Assembly (NCBI GenBank): GCA_035327565.1 | Contig: DAOLDB010000011.1 | Coordinates: 17,574-81,573, forward strand | Direction: 5' to 3' | Length of the DNA stretch: 64,000 nucleotides | DNA from: JABDLO01 sp035327565 | Lineage (GTDB): Bacteria > Bacteroidota > Bacteroidia > Chitinophagales > Saprospiraceae | Shown: in pieces, positions 17,778-27,812 of the stretch | How positions within the stretch are numbered: position 1 is the first letter of the stretch | Layout: each line of letters begins with the position of its first letter | The notes under the pieces: generated by a model | The model's input: only the letters and a program-made list of their open reading frames with translations | The model's database searches: none | Told to the model about the DNA's origin: nothing | Made by a program: the position numbers and the translations under genes

Positions 17778-18437
17778 TCAGACAATATGAAGGGTTCCGC
17801 CGGCCATTTCCATTATTCTGTCGCTAAGTTTTGCCAATTCCATATTGTGGGTGACGATTACAAATGTTTGATCAAAATCCTTTTGCATTTTGAGGAAAAG
17901 CTGGTGCATTTCTTCAGAAGTTTGGTTATCCAAATTTCCGGTTGGCTCATCTGCAAAAACAATGGACGGTTGATTTACGAGTGCTCTGGCCACAGCCACT
18001 CTTTGTTGTTCTCCACCTGACAACTGTGCAGGTTTATGATTCAACCTGTCAGATAATCCCAGATAGCTTAAAAGTTCTTTACTTCGTACAATGGCTTTAT
18101 TTTTATTATCTCCCCGGATAAGTGCCGGGATACAAACATTTTCCACTGCAGTAAATTCAGCCAATAAATGATGAAATTGAAAAATAAATCCTATTTTATC
18201 ATTCCGGAAATGAGCCAAATGCTTTGCACTTAGGGAAGAAACGTCGGTATTCTCAATAGAGACCTTTCCTTCATCCGCAAAGTCCAAAGTACCAAGAATA
18301 TGGAGTAAAGTGCTTTTGCCAGTACCTGACTTACCCGTAATGCTCAGCATTTCTCCCTTATTAATTTCAAGATCTACACCCAAAAGTATATGTAGGTTGC
18401 GATAGCTTTTTTTAATATTTTTAGCAACAAGTATCAT
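17778..18437 (-). CDS. lolD: LolD-type ABC transporter ATP-binding protein
   Basis: A 219-residue ABC ATPase. Walker A is GKSGTGKSTLLH, the signature LSGGEQQRVAVARAL, Walker B IVFADEPTGNLD, and the H-loop THNMEL. The MacB/LolD group is indicated by FQFHHLLAEFTAVENV after the Q-loop. In this group the ATPase pairs with LolC/E-type permeases to extract lipoproteins from the inner membrane or with MacB-like exporters. No permease gene is adjacent; the neighbouring upstream genes on the same strand are the sodium-pump decarboxylase set, 27 bases away, so co-transcription is possible. Confidence 0.88.
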   Translation of the reverse strand: MILVAKNIKKSYRNLHILLGVDLEINKGEMLSITGKSGTGKSTLLHILGTLDFADEGKVSIENTDVSSLSAKHLAHFRNDKIGFIFQFHHLLAEFTAVENVCIPALIRGDNKNKAIVRSKELLSYLGLSDRLNHKPAQLSGGEQQRVAVARALVNQPSIVFADEPTGNLDNQTSEEMHQLFLKMQKDFDQTFVIVTHNMELAKLSDRIMEMAGGTLHIV

Positions 18438-18464
18438 AAATATTTTTTTCGTGTATTTGTTGGT

Positions 18465-19673
18465 TTAATTTCCCAGAAAGGTGATTAAAACTCCGGCAGC
18501 CACTGCACTGCCAATGACACCGGAAATATTGCTGGACATAGCATATTGTAAAATATGGTTGGAAGCGTCGTGCTTTAAGGCAATGTCATTGGCAACTCGT
18601 GATGCCATAGGTACAGCGCTCAATCCTGTGGCTCCAATCAATGGATTGATTTTTTTGCGGGCAATTAAATTATATATTTTTACTGCGAAGATACCCCCTG
18701 CAATACTGATGATGAATGCAAATAATCCTCCAACAATAATCAACAGAGTCTGGGTGTTAAGGAATGTTGCAGAAGTCATTGTTGCTCCTATCAATAATCC
18801 TAAGAATACGGTAGCTGTATTCATGATGGTTTCTGAAGCAGCCTGAAATAATCTTTTGGTATCAGATCCTATTTCTTTAATCAGGTTACCAAACATCAAA
18901 AGCCCTATCAATGGAAGCGAAGTGGGGACAATGACGGCAATAATACAGGTGAGTGCAATAGGAAAAGCAATCTTCAAAAGCCTTGGATTTTTTATTTGCT
19001 GTGATGAAGGAAACTTTTTGTCTTCTTCCTTCATATTGATTTTTAATTCATTTTCATTCATTGTAAAACGTACCACAAAAGGAATGATCACCGGAACCAG
19101 TGCCATATATGAATAAGCAGCTATGGCAATAGGACCCAACAAATGGGGAGCCAGTACAATCGATGTGTAAATAGCCGTGGGGCCATCGGCTCCACCAATA
19201 ATACCCAGCGCCCCTGCTTCCGGAAGACTGAAGCCAAACAAAACGGCTGCTATCACTACTGTAAATATTCCAATTTGCGCAGCAGCACCGAAAAATGCGA
19301 GCCTCAGATTGCGAAGCATAGGCCCAAAATCAGTCAATGCACCCACGCCAAGAAAGATCAAAGGTGGCAAAAGCCCCGTTTTTATTAATAAAAAATAGAG
19401 CATATTGATAATGCCATATTTTGACGCTATCTCCAATATGGAAGCACTTTCTATATCAATACTTTCCTGGTTTCCGATCACTCCCATCTGGCTTCCGGGA
19501 AAATTGGCCAGAATTATTCCAAAGGCTATCGGAACGAGCAGTAAAGGTTCAAATCGTTTACCTATCCCGAGATATAGAAGAATGATTCCTATGATGATCA
19601 TTAATAGACTTAAAGGCTCATTCAAAATGCCTTCAATGGCAGTCATATCATACAACTTACGGAAAATCTCCAT
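18465..19673 (-). CDS. oadB: sodium-pump decarboxylase beta subunit (OadB/GcdB/MmdB family)
   Basis: A 402-residue polytopic membrane protein, somewhat over the 370-430 range midpoint for the family. It carries the diagnostic GGADGPTAIYTS loop and the LPLIGLLMFGNL segment, with about nine to eleven hydrophobic helices. The beta subunit decarboxylates carboxybiotin and uses the energy to export Na+. Its start lies 4 bases after the stop of the biotinylated carboxyltransferase gene, consistent with one complex. The family covers oxaloacetate, methylmalonyl-CoA, malonate and glutaconyl-CoA pumps, so beta alone does not define the substrate. Confidence 0.93.
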   Translation of the reverse strand: MEIFRKLYDMTAIEGILNEPLSLLMIIIGIILLYLGIGKRFEPLLLVPIAFGIILANFPGSQMGVIGNQESIDIESASILEIASKYGIINMLYFLLIKTGLLPPLIFLGVGALTDFGPMLRNLRLAFFGAAAQIGIFTVVIAAVLFGFSLPEAGALGIIGGADGPTAIYTSIVLAPHLLGPIAIAAYSYMALVPVIIPFVVRFTMNENELKINMKEEDKKFPSSQQIKNPRLLKIAFPIALTCIIAVIVPTSLPLIGLLMFGNLIKEIGSDTKRLFQAASETIMNTATVFLGLLIGATMTSATFLNTQTLLIIVGGLFAFIISIAGGIFAVKIYNLIARKKINPLIGATGLSAVPMASRVANDIALKHDASNHILQYAMSSNISGVIGSAVAAGVLITFLGN

Positions 19674-19677
19674 AGAA

Positions 19678-21597
19678 TCAGGATAGCTTAATCAGTTTTT
19701 CATCTTCATCAATCTCCGCCCCATGAACAGCAATAATTGAAACCACTGTTCCTTCTTTGTCAGCAGTAATAGCATTGATTACTTTCATAGACTCTATATA
19801 GGCCACTGTATCTCCTTTGTTGACCCGGTCACCCACCTGAATGGGTTGCTCTGAAGATTCTTTGGTCAGATAAAATTTACCCTCCAAAGGAGCAGTGATG
19901 TATTTATAAGTTTCGTTATCCTTGATTTTGCCATTGGACAATGATCCTGAAGTAGTAGAATCCTGAGGTGAATTCTTCTCCCGAATTTTCTCTTGTTCCG
20001 GGTAACTAACCACTACATGGTAGTTTTTTCCATTTACCTCAATTTTCATTTCCTGTGGATATGTATTTTTCCTTTCGACCGGGGATGATTGATTCTGAGA
20101 TATATCGGTAGCAGCTTTTCGTCTTTTTTGTAAATCTTCATTGAATTTCTCTTTGGCTTTTCCCGTCTTAAAATCTTCATATTGTCTGGGATGCATAGCA
20201 AATTGCATTAATTCTTCTTCATCAGGTCCGGTTTCCCATCCTTTTTCCTTCATAATCGTTTTGTATTTTTCCAACTCATCGGGATAAAGCTCCTGTGGGT
20301 TTCCGTGATAAAAAGTTCTGCCTTGCTTATCAGCCAGCTCTTTTAATTCACTACCAATTTCTCCGGGCAATTGACCTGTATTTCCTAAAATCATCGACCA
20401 GGTATTTTCATCAATCATACTCCATCTTTCGTTACCTTTTTCCATTTGTATTACATTCATCAGTGCCGCATTCTTTACATACTGACTGAATGGGGTTACC
20501 AAAGGCGGATACCCCATCCTGGGCCATACATATTCCACTTCCTCAAATAATTTGATCAGTAAATCATCCTGAGTCAATATGCTTTTATCATTTTTTTCAA
20601 TCCACCTATTGAGACTTTCCAGATTTTTCTCTAAATCAGACATCAGACTGCCCATCATGCCGCCAGGTAAACCGGACCCTATTAAAAGCGGTAAAGTGTG
20701 GCGATTTATAGGGTTAATGTAATATCCAAGAAAATCATCGATAAAGGATTGAGTGAGACTCCGAACCTCCATGTAAGCCTTCATATCTATATCATCAACC
20801 TGAAAGCCGGCATCTGTAAGCATTGCATGAATTGTAAGCAAATCTGCATGACCGGTACCAAAAGATAAAGGTTCCATACCCACATCTATAATATCCACCC
20901 CACTTCTGGCTGCCTCCAATGATGTGGCCACACTAAATCCGGGAGTCGAATGACCATGGTATTGTATGGTGATGTTGGGATGCCTCTGTCGAATTCCATG
21001 GATGATCTTGCCGATACTGGCTGGTCTGCCAACTCCAGCCATGTCTTTTACACAGATTTCTTCAGCTCCAAGATCTATATATTGATCTGCTAGTTGGATA
21101 AAATAATCCACAGTGTGCAAAGGAGAGTGGGTAATGCTCAATGCACCCTGGGCAATCATTCCGGCTTCTTTTGCATACTGGAATGACAAAGAAAGATTTT
21201 GGGGATTGTTTAAACCATCAAAAGATCTTGAAATGTCTGTACCCTGTTTCTTTTTCACATGGAACATTAACCGGCGAACATCTGCAGGTACCGGACTCAT
21301 CCTGAGGGCATTCAAACCTCTTTCAAGCATTTGGGTTTTTATCCCTGCTTTGTTAAATGCCCGGGTCCATTTTCTCACAGAATGATTCGGGTTTTCACCA
21401 AACAAAAGATTTACCTGTTCGAAACCTCCTCCATTGGTTTCCACCCTGTAAAAACAACCCATTTGGATGATGGGGTCAGCCACTTGCTCCAATTGGTCAA
21501 CTCTTGGTACATATTTACCTGATGATTGCCACATATCCCTGTATACCAGAGCAAGTTTTATCTCTTTTCTCGTTAAATTCATATTCAAATAGTTCAC
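19678..21597 (-). CDS. biotinylated carboxyltransferase subunit, OadA/PycB-like but divergent
   Basis: A 639-residue protein with an HMGL-like TIM barrel (about 15-290), a conserved PycB-type second domain (about 320-480), a charged linker and a C-terminal biotinyl domain with biotin site Lys605 in ESMKV. The predicted metal ligands of OadA are kept: Asp in YRDMWQS, carboxylated Lys in VKDMAGV, and the HxH of QYHGHSTPG. Typical OadA substrate motifs are changed: RDAHQS becomes RDMWQS, GGATFD becomes GGGFEQ, and the RGQN arginine-glutamine pair becomes RGLN. It should transfer a carboxyl group to biotin for the adjacent beta subunit; the donor may not be oxaloacetate. Confidence 0.85.
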   Translation of the reverse strand: MNYLNMNLTRKEIKLALVYRDMWQSSGKYVPRVDQLEQVADPIIQMGCFYRVETNGGGFEQVNLLFGENPNHSVRKWTRAFNKAGIKTQMLERGLNALRMSPVPADVRRLMFHVKKKQGTDISRSFDGLNNPQNLSLSFQYAKEAGMIAQGALSITHSPLHTVDYFIQLADQYIDLGAEEICVKDMAGVGRPASIGKIIHGIRQRHPNITIQYHGHSTPGFSVATSLEAARSGVDIIDVGMEPLSFGTGHADLLTIHAMLTDAGFQVDDIDMKAYMEVRSLTQSFIDDFLGYYINPINRHTLPLLIGSGLPGGMMGSLMSDLEKNLESLNRWIEKNDKSILTQDDLLIKLFEEVEYVWPRMGYPPLVTPFSQYVKNAALMNVIQMEKGNERWSMIDENTWSMILGNTGQLPGEIGSELKELADKQGRTFYHGNPQELYPDELEKYKTIMKEKGWETGPDEEELMQFAMHPRQYEDFKTGKAKEKFNEDLQKRRKAATDISQNQSSPVERKNTYPQEMKIEVNGKNYHVVVSYPEQEKIREKNSPQDSTTSGSLSNGKIKDNETYKYITAPLEGKFYLTKESSEQPIQVGDRVNKGDTVAYIESMKVINAITADKEGTVVSIIAVHGAEIDEDEKLIKLS

Positions 21598-21646
21598 ATT
21601 ACAAAAAACCGGTGCTTTTCCAGATTAATCTACCTAATAGATAAAC

Positions 21647-21922
21647 TCAACCGGGTTTTTTATCATTCTTGATTTCTATGATATGTTCAATCTTGCCGGT
21701 TTGTTCTGTTAACTGATTCACCGCGGCGGTAATTACAGCGATCACATCATCTTGAATCCCACTTTTATCCTCCCATGCGATTTCCGTAAAGCTGGGAACA
21801 TACCTGTTTATGGTCCAAATTAAAGTTTTTCCAGCCAAAACTATAAGCAAAAGTATGGTAAACACAGAAATCATTCCAATCCATAGCAACAAAAATGCAT
21901 CAAATAACGAATGTCCGGACAT
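21647..21922 (-). CDS. oadG: sodium-pump decarboxylase gamma subunit (OadG-like)
   Basis: A 91-residue protein with one N-terminal transmembrane helix (about 10-32, LLLWIGMISVFTILLLIVL) and a short cytoplasmic tail holding DDVIAVITAAVNQLTEQTG, the conserved helix of the OadG family. The gamma subunit holds the alpha and beta subunits together. The gene precedes the alpha subunit with a 49-base gap, giving the gene order gamma-alpha-beta on the minus strand. Small size, membrane topology, motif and position agree. Confidence 0.85.
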   Translation of the reverse strand: MSGHSLFDAFLLLWIGMISVFTILLLIVLAGKTLIWTINRYVPSFTEIAWEDKSGIQDDVIAVITAAVNQLTEQTGKIEHIIEIKNDKKPG

Positions 21923-21984
21923 CAGATTAAAATTAATCTTTAAATATTTGTATAAAAATATGATCTGAGCAGCATTCCATACTT

Positions 21985-21992
21985 TAGTTTTG
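21985..21992 (+). promoter_or_regulatory. Bacteroidota -7 element upstream of aspartate kinase
   Basis: TAGTTTTG matches TAnnTTTG. It lies about 105 bases before the GTG start of the kinase, so the transcript would have a leader near 100 bases. No convincing -33 box at normal spacing. Confidence 0.35.
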
Positions 21993-22097
21993 CACTTTTA
22001 TCATTGGTAATAACAGTAAGATGTTCCTGTTGTTTGATCAAAGGAACTCTGTCTTGTACACTTGCAAAACCAATTTGTAATCAAAAATAATTAATTC

Positions 22098-23402
22098 GTG
22101 AATATTAAAGTTTTCAAATTTGGTGGGGCATCAGTAAAAGATGCGGAAAACATAAAGAATACAGGGAGCATTATGAACCAACATCATAATGATAAGGTGG
22201 TTATGGTAGTTTCTGCAATGGGTAAAATGACCAACGCTTTAGAGGATGTTTTGCATACCTATTATAATGGAAACATTGAATCAGCCAAGGAAAAGCTGGA
22301 AAAAATAAGAAACCTTCACTATAACGAAGTCTATGCGTTGGAGATGGGTGAACCCTTGATTTCTGAGCTGAATGATCTTTTGGTATCAGTAGAATGGATC
22401 CTTGAAGAAGAGCTTTCTGAACCCTATGACTATCTCTATGATCAGATGGTCTCAGTGGGCGAATTATTGTCTTCGAGAATTATGTTTCACTATCTCAGTA
22501 AGATAGGTTTACAAGTGGCATGGTTAGATGTGAGAGACGTATTGGTAACAGATGAAACGTATCGCGAGGCAAAAGTAATTTGGGATAGTACATCTGAAAA
22601 AATCAGAAAGCGGGTAACAGAGTTGCTTAAAGATCATCAGATAGTGATAACACAGGGTTTTATTGGTTCGACTTCTGAAAATAATACTACAACATTAGGA
22701 AGAGAGGGTTCTGATTACACAGCAGGCATCTTTAGTTATTGTTTGGACGCTGAGAGTATGCATATATGGAAAGATGTTCCGGGCATATTGACTGCAGATC
22801 CCGATGAATTTGATCATGTTACTTTAATTGAGCGGTTGTCGTACCGAGAAGCAGTAGAAATGACCTATTACGGGGCAAAAGTTATACACCCAAAAACCAT
22901 AAAACCCATTCAGAATAAAGGTATTCCTCTCTATGTGCGACCGTTTGCAAATCCTTTGAATACGGGTACATTAATTACTGAAGATACCGATTCTTCATAT
23001 CCACCAGTATTAGTCATTGAACCAAATCAAAAGCTCTTGCATATTTCCACCAATGATTTTTCGTTTGTCGCTGAACATCATCTATCCAGTCTGTTTTCAC
23101 TACTGGCTCAACATAGAATCAAAGTGAATATGATGAGAAATACTGCCATATCATTTACCATTTCAGTCCATGATGAACCAAAAAAAATTAATGGTTTTCT
23201 CGAGGACTTAAAACCTGCTTTTAAAGTGCTGATTGATAATCATCTGGAATTGATTACCATTCGGCATTATACAGATGAACTCCTGAAGAAAATGAAAACT
23301 GGAAAAGTGGTTTTGCTGGAAGAAAGATTGAAAAATACCGTTCGTATGGTGGCCAGGGATGTCCCCCAAATGAGTAGGAAGTTTTCGAAATCAGGAGATT
23401 AA
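22098..23402 (+). CDS. lysC: aspartate kinase (monofunctional)
   Basis: A 434-residue aspartokinase, first enzyme of lysine, threonine and methionine synthesis. The N-terminal kinase domain has KVFKFGGASVKDA and the conserved TTLGREGSDYTA nucleotide/substrate region; IWKDVPGILTADP is also typical. The C-terminal part is an ACT-type regulatory region. The start is GTG at 22098, because the conserved KVFKFGG begins four codons later and no better start lies upstream. It stands alone and lacks a fused homoserine dehydrogenase domain. The C-terminal extension after the ACT part is short and basic. Confidence 0.95.
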   Translation: MNIKVFKFGGASVKDAENIKNTGSIMNQHHNDKVVMVVSAMGKMTNALEDVLHTYYNGNIESAKEKLEKIRNLHYNEVYALEMGEPLISELNDLLVSVEWILEEELSEPYDYLYDQMVSVGELLSSRIMFHYLSKIGLQVAWLDVRDVLVTDETYREAKVIWDSTSEKIRKRVTELLKDHQIVITQGFIGSTSENNTTTLGREGSDYTAGIFSYCLDAESMHIWKDVPGILTADPDEFDHVTLIERLSYREAVEMTYYGAKVIHPKTIKPIQNKGIPLYVRPFANPLNTGTLITEDTDSSYPPVLVIEPNQKLLHISTNDFSFVAEHHLSSLFSLLAQHRIKVNMMRNTAISFTISVHDEPKKINGFLEDLKPAFKVLIDNHLELITIRHYTDELLKKMKTGKVVLLEERLKNTVRMVARDVPQMSRKFSKSGD

Positions 23403-23537
23403 CTTTTATGGGCATTTAAGGAAAGCAGACCACTTTTAGTGTACTTGTGTTATTTTTTCTATCTTTAATTTTCTAATTGTCACTGAACTCTAATTTATAG
23501 TAATATTTATTAAAGATTTGAATTCCAGGCTATTGAT

Positions 23538-26030
23538 GTGTCTGAAAATAAAATTATTACCAATATGCAAGAAATTCAAAGTTACATAGGTGAATTTCAA
23601 CTTTCAGAATTAGGTTTTTTATGGCTTTATAAAAACGAAAGAACACAACTTCAAAGTCATGAATGGAAAATTCAGGAAGTGAATCCTGAATTTTCTAAAA
23701 TGGTTGGTATTGATTCTGAAATGCTGATTAATCAATCAGTGCGTACTATGGTGGAAAAATATGGGGATACCTGTATTAATTGGCAGAGAATGGAAGCCAT
23801 GCTTACAAGTAATCAGGATCACATAGTTTATGAACAGTATTCAGCATCCAAAAATAAATGGTATAAAATTGAGATCAATTGTTTAGATACTCTGCGATGG
23901 GTGGTATTGGTCAATGATATTACAGAAAATAAAGAGTACCAGAATGCGATGGAGTTGCTGGTTAAATTGGCCAAAGAATTTATTCATATAAATCCGGAGG
24001 AAGTCAATGCTGTAATACACAAAGTATTGGAGGAAATAGGAAAAACAATGGGAGCAGACAGAGCTTATATATTTACGTATGATTTTACTGCCAATACATG
24101 TTCCAACACATATGAATGGTGTGCGGAAGGAATATCCGCTGAAATTGAAACCCTTCAGGATCTGGATTTGAATTTAATTCCTCATTGGGTAGCTCCACAC
24201 CTTAAAGGGAAAGAAATGTATATTCAGGACATATACCAACTTCCTCCCGGGGATGAAGTCCGAAATATTTTAGAGCCTCAGAACATTCAGAGTCTGATTG
24301 CAATACCTATGATGAAAGGAGCTCAACCGATTGGATTTGTGGGATTTGACTCGGTGAAAAAGAAAAAAGTATATTCAGATCGCGAAAAAAATGTCTTGAT
24401 GATTTTTGCAGAATTAATGGTAAATCTTCATTTAAAACTTAATTACATCAATCAACTGTCCGAGGCAAAATTGCAGGCAGAGGCTGCCAATGTTGCTAAA
24501 TCTAAGTTTATTGCAAATATAAGTCATGAATTCAGAACCCCTCTCAACAGTATCATCGGATTTACTGATATTCTTCTAACCTCTGATGTGGAAGCCAGCC
24601 AACGACAATATTTAGAAAATGTAAGTTTTTCAGGCAAAACACTCCTTAGTCTCATTAATGATTTGTTGGATATATCGAAAATTGAAGCGGGAAAAATTGA
24701 TCTGGAATTTTCAGAAACGAATATCATTGAATTGGCTGAGAAAGCTTTGGATCTTGTCAATTACCAGGCCTCCAATAAAGGTGTTGAACTTTTGCTGCGT
24801 TTTGATATGGAAATACCCTTTTTTGCCAATATTGATCCTGTACGGTTGAATCAAATTCTGGTGAATCTTCTTGGAAATGGAGTGAAATTTACAGAATCCG
24901 GTGAAGTAGAATTAAACATCTCTTTTACACCGCTGAATGACCGGGAAGGGATTTACCATTTTTCCATCAAAGATACCGGTATTGGTATTTCCCAAGACCA
25001 GTTGACCAGGATATTCAATGCTTTTGATCAGGGGGATAGTTCAACTACCCGAAAATATGGAGGTTCAGGACTGGGTTTAACCATTGCCAGAATGTTAGTA
25101 GAGAAAATGGGATCCCAACTCAAAGTAAGCAGCAAGCTCGGTGAAGGTAGTACATTTTCATTTTCTATCATAACTGGGTATAACCCGAAAAATGAAACTT
25201 TCCAAAACGTGTTTTCAGGTAAAAGAGCTGCAATTGTAGATGATAACATACAATCATTGGACATTGTCACCAGTCATATGAAGCACTGGGGAATGGATTG
25301 CATCCTATTTGATAATAGTAAAGAAGCATTGCGAAATTTAATTGATTTTGATATTGATGTTTTAATTCTTGACAAGGATATGCCTCATTTCGGCGGAATT
25401 GATATTCTCAATGCGTTAAGGGATCAAAGACAGTATGTAGAAAAAAGTATTCCGGTTATTTTGATGAAGTCCATTACTGACAATTCTAAAGAAGTTGAAA
25501 AAGGAGGATGGCTGTTTCATTTGACAGCGATATACAAACCTATAAAAATTAATGATTTATATCAAAGTATTGAACAATCATTAAGAATTCACCGATTGGG
25601 TTTGAATGTTGCAGGTAAACAGGATCTTTATGATATCCCTGATAATCAACGTGACAGTAAGGAAAGAAAAATCCTATTGGTTGAAGACGTATTAATCAAT
25701 CGTTTTTTGATTAAAACTATGCTTGAGAAAGTATTATCTAATGTTGTGGTTTTTGAAGCATCCAATGGATGGGAAGCTTTGGATTTAAAAAGGAAAATTG
25801 AAGTTGATCTAATCCTGATGGATATACAAATGCCAGAGTGCGATGGGTTGGAAGCGACAAAACTCATCAGGGAAATGGATAAATCAAATGAAACCAAGGT
25901 GCCAGTTATTGGTTTGTCAGCTGGCGCTTCGAAGGAGGAAAAAGATGAAGCTTTCAAAGCTGGAATGAATGACTATCTGACAAAACCTGTAAAAATACAA
26001 CACTTGAGAGCAATACTGGATAAGTATTAG
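23538..26030 (+). CDS. cytoplasmic hybrid histidine kinase (PAS-GAF-HisKA-HATPase-REC-REC)
   Basis: An 830-residue sensor without transmembrane helices. Domains in order: PAS-like (about 25-135), GAF (about 145-300), HisKA with phospho-accepting His330 in ISHEFRTPLN, HATPase with NLLGNGVKF, DTGIGIS and GGSGLGLTIA boxes (about 430-550), a first receiver domain with Asp612 in ILDKDMP and a second with Asp762 in LMDIQMP and the LTKPV lysine. The second receiver and the kinase boxes are intact, and the first has an acceptor aspartate. The start is GTG at 23538. It is probably part of a phosphorelay; no cognate output gene lies next to it. Confidence 0.93.
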   Translation: MSENKIITNMQEIQSYIGEFQLSELGFLWLYKNERTQLQSHEWKIQEVNPEFSKMVGIDSEMLINQSVRTMVEKYGDTCINWQRMEAMLTSNQDHIVYEQYSASKNKWYKIEINCLDTLRWVVLVNDITENKEYQNAMELLVKLAKEFIHINPEEVNAVIHKVLEEIGKTMGADRAYIFTYDFTANTCSNTYEWCAEGISAEIETLQDLDLNLIPHWVAPHLKGKEMYIQDIYQLPPGDEVRNILEPQNIQSLIAIPMMKGAQPIGFVGFDSVKKKKVYSDREKNVLMIFAELMVNLHLKLNYINQLSEAKLQAEAANVAKSKFIANISHEFRTPLNSIIGFTDILLTSDVEASQRQYLENVSFSGKTLLSLINDLLDISKIEAGKIDLEFSETNIIELAEKALDLVNYQASNKGVELLLRFDMEIPFFANIDPVRLNQILVNLLGNGVKFTESGEVELNISFTPLNDREGIYHFSIKDTGIGISQDQLTRIFNAFDQGDSSTTRKYGGSGLGLTIARMLVEKMGSQLKVSSKLGEGSTFSFSIITGYNPKNETFQNVFSGKRAAIVDDNIQSLDIVTSHMKHWGMDCILFDNSKEALRNLIDFDIDVLILDKDMPHFGGIDILNALRDQRQYVEKSIPVILMKSITDNSKEVEKGGWLFHLTAIYKPIKINDLYQSIEQSLRIHRLGLNVAGKQDLYDIPDNQRDSKERKILLVEDVLINRFLIKTMLEKVLSNVVVFEASNGWEALDLKRKIEVDLILMDIQMPECDGLEATKLIREMDKSNETKVPVIGLSAGASKEEKDEAFKAGMNDYLTKPVKIQHLRAILDKY

Positions 26031-26090
26031 AATATGATTCCATCCATTTCCCGGTAAAAATTATATATTGGTTTTTTAATCAAATGAAGA

Positions 26091-26714
26091 CTATAAAGCA
26101 ATGCTGCCCGCACCCTTTATAATAAAAATAGCACCGGCCTCTATGGTAGGTCTGAAATAAACAAATTTGTTATAGGGCCCCATCAAAAAGATACTTGATT
26201 TAAGAAACATCTTCAATGGCAGATTTGAGTTTTTTCCAAAATTATATCCTAAAGATCCACTTCCACTCATTAATACATAAAAATGCCCGGGAAGACTTTT
26301 TTGATCTATGTGTCCCTGGTCATTTACTTCATATACCGGCCCGGCCACAAAAGTTCTGCTTACTCCAAAACCAGGACCGGCATCGTAAAAGAATCCACCA
26401 CTATATTGCCTTCTGAAAATCAATTCATATTGTGCATAAAGTAACGTGTGAAATGTCGGATGATGGTATAGTCCAAAATTTAATGTATTGAATTGTTCCT
26501 TGTAATGAGTTTTTGTCCCGTAGGACCCTGCTTTGAGAAAAGGTTTTGTTGATTTTGGAATTTCTATGCCTAATGTAAATCCGGAATAAATGATTGAACC
26601 CATATAAGCTGCCCGCATACCCTGGGTAGATTCATATCCTGAGGTCTGACTCCATACCCTGATTTGAAATATTAAGGTAATAGTACAGAAGATAAGAATT
26701 TGTAGCAGTTGCAT
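26091..26714 (-). CDS. exported barrel-like protein, function unknown
   Basis: A 207-residue protein with an N-terminal signal peptide (about 1-22, cleavage probably after VWSQ). The mature chain is strand-rich with many glycine, tyrosine and phenylalanine residues, alternating hydrophobic positions and no helix-forming repeats, which suits a small outer-membrane beta barrel or a secreted beta-sandwich. It contains no cysteines in the mature part and no catalytic motif that I recognise. It is convergent with the hybrid kinase gene and 39 bases downstream of the iminopeptidase-like gene on the same strand. Confidence 0.65.
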   Translation of the reverse strand: MQLLQILIFCTITLIFQIRVWSQTSGYESTQGMRAAYMGSIIYSGFTLGIEIPKSTKPFLKAGSYGTKTHYKEQFNTLNFGLYHHPTFHTLLYAQYELIFRRQYSGGFFYDAGPGFGVSRTFVAGPVYEVNDQGHIDQKSLPGHFYVLMSGSGSLGYNFGKNSNLPLKMFLKSSIFLMGPYNKFVYFRPTIEAGAIFIIKGAGSIAL

Positions 26715-26753
26715 TGATTTACTTTTTATGAAAAATATCGGCTCAAATGGTTG

Positions 26754-27812
26754 CTAATTTCTATGGATCCAGTCTACGACGCCTGACCAGAACAGCTCAG
26801 GCTCATTGGCCATAGGGGAATGTCCTGAACGTTGAAATAAATGAAATTCAATTTGCTGGCTCCCGGCATTTTCCAATATATCCTCCATTAGTCCCGGAGG
26901 ACAGACAAAATCATAAAGACCCCAAAGCAATAGAGTCGGAATATTGATTTTATATAAATTTTCACTGATAGGTTCCGTGTAAGTAGGTTCATCAATTTTT
27001 TGAATACCTGAAGCCAATAAATTGGTCAGATGGGCAGTAAGGGGTATTTTTAGGGAAATAAAATTTGAGATCAAATCAAAATCGGGTTCAATAACATCAG
27101 GCATCAGGGTTTCTGCCAAATGTGCATATTGATTGAGTCGGATGGCATTGCTCCTCCCTCTGAAATCGTTATTGGAACAAAATTCAACAATAGGGCTCCA
27201 GTCATTCGTGTTTCTTCCAGCATTCAATTCCTGTTGTCCGTAAAACAAAAGCATTTGGAGAGTCAGGGAATCGTTCATCAGATAATTGTGGGCGCCACCA
27301 ACCTGAATCCATCCTTCAACCAGATCCTGATTGTTTGATTCTATTAAAAAATATGGGGCTAAAAATCCACCCCAGCTGTGCCCAAACAAGTAAATTTTTT
27401 GTTGAGAGCCGTATTTTGATTTCAAAAGGTGGATCAATTTCATTATGTCACGTCTGAAATTTGAAATGTGCGATGGGCCGCCATTGCCCTGGCTACCTCC
27501 TGCATATCGCTGATCCCAGTAAACCACAGCAAAATCACGTTCTACTATTTCATCCATATAGGAATCTTTATATACCAATGCTCCACCCCCAGGTCCACCA
27601 TGGATAATCAAAATCATTTTGCCTGATGCTGTATTACCGGAAACAGTGACCGGCATGACTTGCTTATCGGAATACAAGAAAAAATGATCAAATGTATTTT
27701 CTGCTATGGTAAATGGATCATTATAGCATCCTGTCCATAGCAAGCTGGCTATTGCAAAGGCCATCAACAAACCGGCGACCTTTAAAAAATTACTCATTGA
27801 ATTGATAAACAC
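26754..27812 (-). CDS. proline-iminopeptidase-like alpha/beta hydrolase lipoprotein
   Basis: A 352-residue lipoprotein with LLWTGC lipobox (Cys29). The alpha/beta hydrolase fold shows the family motifs HGGPGGGA, WDQRYAGGSQ and GHSWGGF (nucleophile Ser146), with acid Asp301 in LYDFVCPP and base His331 in SGHSP. These are the hallmarks of the proline iminopeptidase/S33 group, which cleaves N-terminal residues or hydrolyses esters. Export as a lipoprotein implies action on peptides outside the cytoplasm. A short alternative start at the second Met of the signal region is possible. Confidence 0.87.
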   Translation of the reverse strand: MFINSMSNFLKVAGLLMAFAIASLLWTGCYNDPFTIAENTFDHFFLYSDKQVMPVTVSGNTASGKMILIIHGGPGGGALVYKDSYMDEIVERDFAVVYWDQRYAGGSQGNGGPSHISNFRRDIMKLIHLLKSKYGSQQKIYLFGHSWGGFLAPYFLIESNNQDLVEGWIQVGGAHNYLMNDSLTLQMLLFYGQQELNAGRNTNDWSPIVEFCSNNDFRGRSNAIRLNQYAHLAETLMPDVIEPDFDLISNFISLKIPLTAHLTNLLASGIQKIDEPTYTEPISENLYKINIPTLLLWGLYDFVCPPGLMEDILENAGSQQIEFHLFQRSGHSPMANEPELFWSGVVDWIHRN

